Of a stretch of DNA of 64,000 nucleotides, positions 1-8,100 are shown piece by piece. The position numbers were made by a program, and so were the translations under genes. Under the pieces are notes generated by a model, which saw only the letters and a list, made by a program, of their open reading frames with translations, ran no database searches and was not told the DNA's origin. Position 1 is the first letter of the stretch, and the number at the start of each line of letters is the position of its first letter. Where the stretch lies: contig NZ_FOJY01000018.1 of NCBI RefSeq assembly GCF_900112085.1, forward strand, positions 1 to 64,000, written 5' to 3'. The DNA comes from Acetitomaculum ruminis DSM 5522 (GTDB taxonomy: Bacteria; Bacillota; Clostridia; Lachnospirales; Lachnospiraceae).

Positions 1-186
1 AAGTATAAGTACGGGAACCGACATTTCTGGTGCAGAGGATATTATGTAGATACCGTAGGTAAAAATGCAAAAAAGATTGAACAGTATATTCGCAACCAAC
101 TAAAAGAAGATTTAGAATATGATCAAATGTCACTAAGTGAATTTATAGATCCGTTTACGGGTCAGCCGGTAAACAAGGGCAAATAA
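1..186 (+). CDS. tnpA: IS200/IS605-family transposase TnpA, C-terminal part (5' end outside window)
   Basis: An open frame runs from the window edge to TAA at 184-186 and gives 61 residues. It contains FWCRGYYVDTVG followed by KKIEQYIRNQ, the hallmark C-terminal block of Y1 (HUH-type) single-strand transposases. The tyrosine of the IEQYI segment matches the family's catalytic nucleophile. The HUH metal motif would lie upstream, outside the window. These enzymes excise and insert single-stranded DNA by recognising subterminal hairpins, and several perfect hairpins lie just downstream (205-310). Whether the gene is intact cannot be judged here. Family assignment is strong; activity is unknown. 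Confidence 0.85.
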   Translation, partial: KYKYGNRHFWCRGYYVDTVGKNAKKIEQYIRNQLKEDLEYDQMSLSEFIDPFTGQPVNKGK

Positions 187-330
187 AAAGAGGCTCTTGA
201 GAGCCCGCCAGTAATCGTAGTGCGGCTGGCGGATTTTTCAGAGCCCCTTTAGGGGTAGCTAGTAACAGCGGCTTATAGCCGCAGAGCAAACCACCGGCTG
301 AGCCGGTGGTCATGATTTATGTTCTAAAGC
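187..330 (+). mobile_element. Putative right end of the IS200/IS605-type element, four hairpins
   Basis: Directly after the transposase stop there are successive perfect stems: CCGCCAG/CTGGCGG at 205-232, CCCC/GGGG at 244-255, GCGGC/GCCGC at 268-282, and a 10-bp stem ACCACCGGCT/AGCCGGTGGT at 290-310. A subterminal imperfect or perfect palindrome at the right end is expected for this family. The exact boundary is not determinable from one copy; TCATGA follows the last stem. Confidence 0.55.
205..238 (+). terminator. Probable intrinsic terminator after tnpA
   Basis: A 7-bp GC-rich stem (CCGCCAG/CTGGCGG, 14-nt loop) is followed by ATTTTTC. It may serve both as terminator and as a transposon end structure. 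Confidence 0.5.
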
Positions 331-392
331 AAAATATTTCATCCGGTAATTTTTTTGACCTGGATGGATATCTGATTTACTCCTGTAAAAAA

Positions 393-420
393 TAAAAAAA
401 TTAATTAAAAAAGCCGATAA
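393..420 (+). promoter_or_regulatory. Sigma-28 (SigD/FliA)-type promoter
   Basis: TAAA at 393-396, a 16-nt AT-rich spacer, then GCCGATAA at 413-420. The -10 octamer is identical to the sigma-28 consensus; the spacer is one longer than the usual 15. It lies about 60 bp upstream of the first NlpC/P60 gene. In Bacillus, several autolysins are SigD-dependent, so the position makes biological sense. It is not experimentally shown here. Confidence 0.55.
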
Positions 421-478
421 GATTTTATGAGAGACTTTTATAAAAAATTTATAAGATGAAAAAATTCAGGAGGAAAAA

Positions 479-1837
479 ATGAAAATAAGAAAGAGTTTAA
501 CCAAATTTTTTATCATGCTTTTTATAGTATTTTGTTTTGGTGGGTTTACAAATGCTAAAGAAAGCTTCGCTGCTAATTTAACATTAAAAACCACTGATAT
601 AAAAAACAAAATTTACAAGATTAATACAGTAACTATAAGGGAAAGGGGAAAATTCAAGGCTTCTATTGTTGGGGCAAGACAGTATAAATTTTACAGTGCT
701 GATTCCTCTGTTTTAATAGTTGATGAACTGGGAAATTATAGAGCAAAAAAAGTGGGAAATGTAAAGATTATTGCAAGAGGCTATAATGAAAACGGCCACT
801 TTGTTGACAGGCAGGTTTATTATGTAAATGTATATCCAAAGACAGAGTCGGCTATGTTAAATACAAATGAAGCGACACTTTACACAACAGATGTAGGCTC
901 AGCTTATAACTCTAATCCTTCAAACCGAGTGAAATTTAAAATATCAGGTATCAATTACAATATGAACACAGTACAAAAAAAATTTGATGCTGCAAATTTT
1001 TCGGTGATATCAAGTAATCCTAATGTAAAAATTGAATCAAAAAAAGTTGAATCAAGCTGGGGAGAATTAACTTTTAGCGGAGTGGGAAATTCCACAATTA
1101 AAATAAATCTATTTGGGAAAAAAATATATTTTAAAATGCATTTATATTATGTGACAATACAAGATACCACAAAAACCGTGGCAACAGGTACTTCTGCATC
1201 AATAAGGCTTTATATCGGGAAAAATTCTCAAAAAGCCTTGGAAAACATAGGGTTAAGCCGTGTACGATTTGGCAGTTCAAGAGCATCAGTTGCTACTGTA
1301 AACAGAAGTGGAATTGTTAGCACAAAGAAGGCAGGAAATGCTATAATAGCAGTAAAAGTTGGAAATTTAAAATTTGGAGTTGCAGTCAGCGTTACTTCTC
1401 AAGTAATGTTACAATGTATTGCAAATGCAAAGGCCATATATTCCGTATCTACCTATTCCCAGGCTCATAGAATGGAAAATGGTTATTATGACTGTTCATC
1501 ATTGGTTTGGAGAGCTTACCATTTATTAGGCTATAATTTCGGCTCACTATACTGGGCACCTACCGCAGCTGATATTGCAAGGTATCTGGTAAATCATGGA
1601 AAGCAGTTACCTGGTATGGTTTTCGGAGATAATATAAGTAATTACAAGCTTCAGGCAGGAGATCTTGCTTTTCCTATTAATTCCGGAAATGGTCGTTTTA
1701 TGGGGATAAATCACGTGGAAATATTTGAAGGGTATTATTTCAACGGTTTTACAAATAATGGAAAAGGTTATTTGCTAAGTCCACGCTGGGTAACGGCAGC
1801 AGGAGTTGACTCGGATGCAATTGTGGCCAGACCATAA
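479..1837 (+). CDS. Secreted Ig-like/NlpC-P60 cysteine peptidase (peptidoglycan hydrolase)
   Basis: A 452-residue secreted protein. It starts with a signal peptide (basic MKIRK, then a hydrophobic run ending near residue 30). The middle consists of Ig-like/BIG2-like beta modules; one ends in a SVATVNRSGIVSTKKAGNA segment near residues 280-295. The C-terminus (about residues 310-452) is an NlpC/P60-type domain with catalytic cysteine C339 in the DCSSLVW motif, GDL, and the histidine H412 in NHVEIF. Such enzymes cut peptide stems of peptidoglycan. AGGAGG lies just upstream of this ATG. The gene heads a two-gene unit with its paralogue at 1858 (20-bp gap) and follows a sigma-28-like promoter, suggesting co-expression with motility or cell-separation functions. 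Confidence 0.85.
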   Translation: MKIRKSLTKFFIMLFIVFCFGGFTNAKESFAANLTLKTTDIKNKIYKINTVTIRERGKFKASIVGARQYKFYSADSSVLIVDELGNYRAKKVGNVKIIARGYNENGHFVDRQVYYVNVYPKTESAMLNTNEATLYTTDVGSAYNSNPSNRVKFKISGINYNMNTVQKKFDAANFSVISSNPNVKIESKKVESSWGELTFSGVGNSTIKINLFGKKIYFKMHLYYVTIQDTTKTVATGTSASIRLYIGKNSQKALENIGLSRVRFGSSRASVATVNRSGIVSTKKAGNAIIAVKVGNLKFGVAVSVTSQVMLQCIANAKAIYSVSTYSQAHRMENGYYDCSSLVWRAYHLLGYNFGSLYWAPTAADIARYLVNHGKQLPGMVFGDNISNYKLQAGDLAFPINSGNGRFMGINHVEIFEGYYFNGFTNNGKGYLLSPRWVTAAGVDSDAIVARP

Positions 1838-1857
1838 GAGTAAAAAAAGGAGAGAAA

Positions 1858-3195
1858 ATGAAACTAAAAAAAAGTTTAACCAGCTTTTTTGTACTGTTTG
1901 TATTAACTTTATGTTTATCCACTGTTACAAAAAGCCAGGTTTATGCATCAGAAAAATCATTAATGGAGGATAATAATAACAATGTAGTAACCGTAAAAAG
2001 TAAAGGATGTTTTAAAGCTGATATAAAAAAAGCAAGAAAATACCGGTATTATTCCTATAATGAATCTGTGGTGAAGGTTACCGATGAAGGAGCATATGTA
2101 GCAAGAAATGTTGGTACGGCTAAGATTTATGTAAGAGGTTTTAATGCTAAAGGCAGTGTGGTGGGAAACCGTAGTTACAATGTGAATGTTGTTCCCGTGA
2201 CTTCTAAAGCCAGTCTTTCCGTTAGTGAAAAGACCTTATATACAACGGATTTAACTTCTGCTTATGACTCAAACAGTCAAAAAAGGGTAACATTTACAAT
2301 TAAAAATATGCCTTACAAAATAAATACCGATAATTCTTTTGACGCTTCTAATGTGAGTTTTAAAACGTCAAATTCAAGAATAAAAATAACATCACAAAGC
2401 ATAGTAAATAACAAGGTAACCCTTACATTTGAGGGCTTGGGAACAGCAAAAGTTTATATAAATATTTTTGGTAAAAAATTAGCATACAAAATGAATATAT
2501 ATTATGCCACAGTAAAAAGCACTTCAGAACTTTTAGCAAGGGGCAGTAAAACAAAACTTAAAGTCTATATTGGAAAAAACAATAAAAAAAATCTTACTGT
2601 CGCATCCCCTAACCTGATTAAATGGGGAACCACAAGGGCATCTGTGGCAAAGGTAAGTAAAAATGGAACAGTTAGTGCCATAAAAAACGGAAACGCTATT
2701 CTGGTAGCCTACATAGGAAATTTGAAATTTGGAAATATTATAAGTATTACAAGTAAAAATAAAATATCCGCTGTAAAAAAAGCTATTAAAATATATAAAT
2801 CCTCCAGCTATTCTCAAGCAAGAAGAATGGAAAAAGGATATTATGACTGTAGTTCACTAGTCTGGAGGGCTTATGTGCCTTATGGTTACAATTTTGGAGT
2901 AACAGGTAACTGGGCACCTACTGCAGCCGGACTTGCCCAATACCTTGCCAACAAGGGCAAAATGGTAAGTGGACAGGTTTACGGAAATAACATTAGCAAT
3001 TACAAACTTCAGGCTGGAGATTTGGCTTTTGGAACAGGGGGAGGAAACGGAAGATATCTGGGTATTTATCATGTAGAAATGCTTGCAGGATACAATTTCA
3101 ATGGATTTGGTAATAATGGAAAAAGTTATAATGTAAGTGTAAAATGGGCAACAAATTCCGGAATTTGGGGAAACTCAGTTGTAGGACGCCCATAA
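1858..3195 (+). CDS. Secreted Ig-like/NlpC-P60 cysteine peptidase, tandem paralogue
   Basis: A 445-residue paralogue of the preceding gene with the same order: signal peptide, Ig-like/BIG2-like region (TRASVAKVSKNGTVSAIKNGN), then NlpC/P60 domain. Catalytic C331 sits in DCSSLVWRAY and H405 in IYHVEML; the NISNYKLQAGDLAF segment is shared almost exactly with its neighbour. The short gap (20 bp) and its own GGAGAG ribosome site suggest one transcript. The pair looks like a tandem duplication that diverged mainly in the Ig-like part. A role in peptidoglycan remodelling is inferred from the domain. Confidence 0.85.
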   Translation: MKLKKSLTSFFVLFVLTLCLSTVTKSQVYASEKSLMEDNNNNVVTVKSKGCFKADIKKARKYRYYSYNESVVKVTDEGAYVARNVGTAKIYVRGFNAKGSVVGNRSYNVNVVPVTSKASLSVSEKTLYTTDLTSAYDSNSQKRVTFTIKNMPYKINTDNSFDASNVSFKTSNSRIKITSQSIVNNKVTLTFEGLGTAKVYINIFGKKLAYKMNIYYATVKSTSELLARGSKTKLKVYIGKNNKKNLTVASPNLIKWGTTRASVAKVSKNGTVSAIKNGNAILVAYIGNLKFGNIISITSKNKISAVKKAIKIYKSSSYSQARRMEKGYYDCSSLVWRAYVPYGYNFGVTGNWAPTAAGLAQYLANKGKMVSGQVYGNNISNYKLQAGDLAFGTGGGNGRYLGIYHVEMLAGYNFNGFGNNGKSYNVSVKWATNSGIWGNSVVGRP

Positions 3196-3257
3196 ATTTA
3201 GGATTTGGCTTTTTTCTTTACAGATAATCAAATCCGTGGCAAAAAAGGGAAGAAGCA

Positions 3258-5000
3258 ATGAAGATGACAGACCGGTATTTAAACAAAATGAAGTGGGATG
3301 AACTGATATTTTGGGTACTATTGGTAGCCAGCTTCCTTTGCATTGTCTTTTTTGGTTTCAAAAGTCTCAACAATAATGTCAGGGACAGGGAAATTTTTTT
3401 TATTAATGGTTGGGAGAATGAAGAAGGAAAAGAAGTCGATCTTGGTTGCCTGCTGGATCTAAAAAAGAATAAAAACGGTAAAATAGTCATTGAAAAAGCA
3501 GTTCCCAATGGAATAGACAATGATGATTCTCTCAATTTCAGGGCAAAAAATTTAATAGCAAATATTTATCTTGACAATGAGCTTGTTTATACTCTTGATT
3601 ATGGTGAAAATCCTACCGGAAGAGGCTATGGAAGCGCCTTTGTATATATAGGATTAAAACTAAGTGATATTGGAAAGACAATCAGAATGGAGATAGAACC
3701 CATATATCAGGATGACAGTTCAATGTTAGATAGGATGGTAATCCAGAAAAAAGAAGCTTATGTAAACAGTTATATTGAAAGTCATTTTCTTTTGTTTTTT
3801 ATTTCTGTAATCATAATAGTTTTTGGAATTGCGGTTTTGGTAGTAAACAGGGTTTCGAATAAGAAAAACAAGGAAGGTTTGGATTTTCTGGTTGTATTTG
3901 CTTTAATAGTGGGAACTTGGTCGGCTATAGATACCTTGATTCCTACAATAATTACCGGTGATGTGGTTTCAATAAAAATAATGGATTATTCCCTGTTATT
4001 TTTAATGTGCTATCCAATTATAAAATTTTTGAATCATCTAACGGTATTGAGAAAAAAGATATATCCAAGGTTTGTATCCGTAATGTCAATACTCGTGGCT
4101 GCAATCTGTACATTTTTAAGAGTTTTAAATATCATGGACATACATAACAGCATCTTTCTGGTGCATATAGAAATGTTTGTTTCAATAATCATAATATGGA
4201 AAATGTTTTATGATGAAATCAGAAATACTAAAAAAACCGGAATAACAAATGATAATTTTGAAGTATTTCCATCTATAGTTATTTTCAGTATATGTGTATT
4301 AATAGATGTATCAAAGTATTATATTCTCAATAAAAAAGGTAATAATACAAGTTTTTTTATAAGAATAGGGACAATGATAGTTGTTATTACGATAATGAGA
4401 ATGATTTTCTACAAGATAGTAAAATATTTAAAACTGGCCGGTGCTACGGAGGACATGGAAAAAATAGCCTATAAGGACACATTGACTTCATTGGGAAATC
4501 GTGCTGCATGCAATGAATTTGAAAACCAAATTGAAAATAATTTAAAAAATTCCGCCTGCACTGATGCAATGGTTTGCCAGTTTGACCTAAACAATTTAAA
4601 ACTTGTAAATGATAATTACGGTCATGATTTTGGAGACAGATATATTCAAAGCGCAGCCGAGGCCATTTCAGCCTCCTTTGGTAAAGACGGAAAGTGTTTT
4701 AGAATAGGTGGGGATGAATTTATTGCCTATATTGTAGGTGAAGACCTGGAAAGTCGATACGAAAAATGTTTAAAAGAGTTTTTGGAATTCATTGAAAATT
4801 ATAATGCCAATTCCCTGAAATATAAAAGAAGAAAGGGAGATTTAATAGATTATCCACTTAGTATTGCCCATGGTGTGGCTTTAGTTTCCCAAACTGTTGA
4901 TAAAACTCTTACAACTGCCAAAAAAATAGCAGATAAAAGAATGTACAAAAACAAAATAAAAATGAAAGAAAATAATAAAAAATTGCAAGGTGATTTTTAG
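3258..5000 (+). CDS. Membrane diguanylate cyclase (extracytoplasmic domain, multi-TM, GGDEF)
   Basis: A 580-residue protein. One N-terminal membrane helix (about residues 15-36) precedes an extracytoplasmic domain (about 40-170). This is followed by seven or so hydrophobic helices (about 175-395), the layout of 7TMR-DISM sensors, and a C-terminal GGDEF domain. The domain starts with AYKDTLTSLGNRAA, and an intact GGDEF lies at residues 484-488, so c-di-GMP synthesis from two GTP is expected. The inhibitory I-site RxxD is absent: the equivalent positions read GKDG. The start is set by GGGAAGAAG upstream. It may be transcribed alone; a terminator follows at 5010. Confidence 0.85.
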   Translation: MKMTDRYLNKMKWDELIFWVLLVASFLCIVFFGFKSLNNNVRDREIFFINGWENEEGKEVDLGCLLDLKKNKNGKIVIEKAVPNGIDNDDSLNFRAKNLIANIYLDNELVYTLDYGENPTGRGYGSAFVYIGLKLSDIGKTIRMEIEPIYQDDSSMLDRMVIQKKEAYVNSYIESHFLLFFISVIIIVFGIAVLVVNRVSNKKNKEGLDFLVVFALIVGTWSAIDTLIPTIITGDVVSIKIMDYSLLFLMCYPIIKFLNHLTVLRKKIYPRFVSVMSILVAAICTFLRVLNIMDIHNSIFLVHIEMFVSIIIIWKMFYDEIRNTKKTGITNDNFEVFPSIVIFSICVLIDVSKYYILNKKGNNTSFFIRIGTMIVVITIMRMIFYKIVKYLKLAGATEDMEKIAYKDTLTSLGNRAACNEFENQIENNLKNSACTDAMVCQFDLNNLKLVNDNYGHDFGDRYIQSAAEAISASFGKDGKCFRIGGDEFIAYIVGEDLESRYEKCLKEFLEFIENYNANSLKYKRRKGDLIDYPLSIAHGVALVSQTVDKTLTTAKKIADKRMYKNKIKMKENNKKLQGDF

Positions 5001-5009
5001 TGATTATGA

Positions 5010-5046
5010 AGGATTAATGATAAACTTTTTCATTAATCCTCTTTTT
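5010..5046 (+). terminator. Intrinsic terminator
   Basis: AGGATTAATGA and TCATTAATCCT form an 11-bp stem followed by CTTTTTC. It ends the cyclase transcript. Confidence 0.75.
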
Positions 5047-5128
5047 CTTGAGGCTTATATAATACTGTATTATAATCAGATAGTCACGACTAACTGCGAC
5101 AAATAAGCGAAAGAAAAGGAAGGATACT

Positions 5129-8100
5129 ATGAAAAAAATCAGTTTAATTTCTAAGTCCATACTTTCTATTGCAGTATTGTGTTTGTGCTTTGTATTTGGA
5201 TTTTCAATTAATTCAAATGCTGCCACAACATATCTTGATGGAGAGTATGAAGGAAGTGGAGTAGGCTATGATAATGGTACTATAACGCTTAAGGTAACTA
5301 TTAAAGAAGGCAAAATCACTAAAATTGAAACGGTGGATGCCAGCTCCCAGACAAAGTCCTATTATACTGTGGCAGAAGATATTTTTGATTCTATTATTAA
5401 AGCCCAGTCTACAAATGTAGATGTTATTACCGGAGCAACAAAAAGCAGTAACGGAATCAAAGAAGCTGTTTTATCTGCCCTGGAAAAGGCTGTTGATAAT
5501 AGATTTTTTGATTCAGGAAGCGGTACACAAAAAGCTCCTTATGTAATTAAAACAGCAGATCAGTTGGTGGGATTTTCCCAGGCTGTTGATTCAGGAGAAA
5601 CATTTAAAGGACAGTATATTGTTCTTGGTAGTGATATAGATCTTTCAACTGTTGAAAACTTTAATCCTATTGGTGATGAAAATGCCAGTGTCAATGTTTT
5701 TGAAGGAAATTTTGACGGACAAAACAAAACAGTTTCCAATATGAAAATATCTGCATCTGTAGAAAGTGGTGCAGCAGCTTATGGTTTGTTTTCCTATCTT
5801 GGAAATGGTAGTGTTGTTAAAAATATAAATGTTAAAGATGCAGATGTAAAACTGGTAAGTACTTCAACCTCAAACTCTGATAGACCAAAGGCCGGTATTA
5901 TTGCAGGAGCATCTCTTGGAACTACTGAAGCCATTACAATAGTGGATTGTGTAACAACAAGCGGAAAAGTAAGCGTAGAAGGGAAGGCATATACTTACGG
6001 TGCAGGTATTGTGGGTACAATTGGGAAAAATACCATAATATCAAATGTTGTAAATAATGCAGACATAGAGGTTTCTTGTGATGGAGCAAACTTTATGGTA
6101 GCCGGTATTGTAGGAAATTCCGGAAATAAATCCTTTGTTATTAATGCCATCAACAATGGAAATATCACAGGAAATTCAAAAAATGAAAATAAGGGTACTG
6201 CTAATGTCGGCGGTATCGAAGGAATGGCAGCAGGTAATGAATTTAATGTTGTTAATACCGGAAATATAACAGTAAATCAGGCAAACAATAATCAAAAATA
6301 TGGTCCAGTAAATGCATCAGATTATTCATCTTCTGCCTGCAAATATTTCATTGACAGTCTTGTTATTACAGTTAATGGTAAGATAATGGAAACAGCATCA
6401 ACAGATGATACTGATACTAAAGTTTTAGCTAAAGATTTTTATACAGAAAGCTTCCAAAAAACTTTAAATAACCTTTATCCTTCTTATAAGGCTTTTAAAG
6501 AGGCTGGATACAAGGAATATGCTGATTTAAAATTATGGAAGTTGGAAGATAAATCTCTTATCCCAACCGGTGAAAATTATGTTAATAAAATAATAGATGC
6601 TTCAATTTTTGCAGCTGGAGAGGGAACAAAAGAAAATCCGTATCAGATTGCAGATAAAACACAGCTGATTGCTTTTGCAAACTCCTTAGATGATGGAATT
6701 GATTATAATGATGCATTTATTAAACTTACAAAAGATATAGATATTTCAGGCATGGAGTGGACTCCGGTGGGAGGAAGCGATTATGTATTTAATGGAACCT
6801 TTGATGGGGACAATCATACCATAAGCGGTATGACTATTGGTTCAAAAGATGCAGTAAAAGAACTGGATTCTTCCAATATTTATGTGGGATTTTTTGGTGC
6901 CGTAACAGAAAATGCAAGAATAAAAAATCTTTCACTTACAGATGTGTATATGAATTTACACTACAAGGCCACAGCAAGAGTGGGTGGTATTGTTGGTGTT
7001 ATGTCTAATGATGCACAAAATAGCGACAGAAGTGGCGCTGTTATAGATAATGTATATGTTCAGGGTCAAATGAACCTTACCCAGGACAAGGGAAATCTCT
7101 TTCTTGGTGGAATCGTAGGATATATGTATAAAGGTGCTGTTATTAACAGTCATACAGATGTTTCATTATCAGGTGTAGTAAATGATGAAGCTTTAGCAGA
7201 GGTAGGAGGTATCGTTGCTCTTACCAACAGAGGACTTATAGCTAACTGTTATTCAACCGGAGACGGATACGGAAGCGGAAATCGTGACGGTGGAAACGAA
7301 GGTATGGCAGAGGTAAGTAACATTGCTGCTACAAATGCAGGTTCAGTTGTAGGATGCCTTGGAACAGGAAATATTACAACAAAAGAATTATCCTATTATG
7401 CAGGAACAATTTCCGGATGGGTTACAGGCCTTGGAAAGGCATATCAGTCAGTTTACAACAGCTCATCTGTTATGACAATTAATGAAAGTACTGTTTCACC
7501 TTTAAATGATGTTGGAACTCTTACAACTTCCGGAACCAGTGATGAAACAGGAGAGTACTTTAACGGAGGGCTTAAAACAGACCTTACAGGAATAGCTTAT
7601 AATAGGGAAAATTATGCCAAAATTGCTGAAGTGTTAAATGGATATTTTTCCTCCTATGGAATCGATTTGGCAGAATACGGACTTAAAAATACAGATTTAA
7701 GAAAATGGATTTCTGATGAAAATGGTGTAAGGCTGTCAAAAGAATATGCAACAATTACCTATAAGAGACCAGATTGTGAATATATTCCTGAAGAAAAAAT
7801 GGAATATGTTGACGGAACCTACTACGGAAGGGATAAAGATAGAAGCGTAGTAGTTAAAATTACAGTAGAAAATAAAGAAATTAAAAATGAAGAAGTTATT
7901 GTAGGAAGCAAGAGCCTTCCAGGATATGAAGAAGCTTTAGAAGAGGCTAAGACAAAGTGTAAAAACGAGGATACCACAGATTATTTCCCAGTGGATCCAA
8001 CTAAGTTTGCAGGTGGAAAGGGAACAAAAGAAGATTCTTATCTTATTTCAAATGCTGACCAACTTACTTATCTTTCAGCCTCAATTAATTCAGATAATAC

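Noticed and set aside
187-478. tnpB or omega-RNA next to tnpA
   Set aside because: No tnpB coding sequence is present in the window, so a guide-RNA role for the hairpins at 205-310 cannot be supported.
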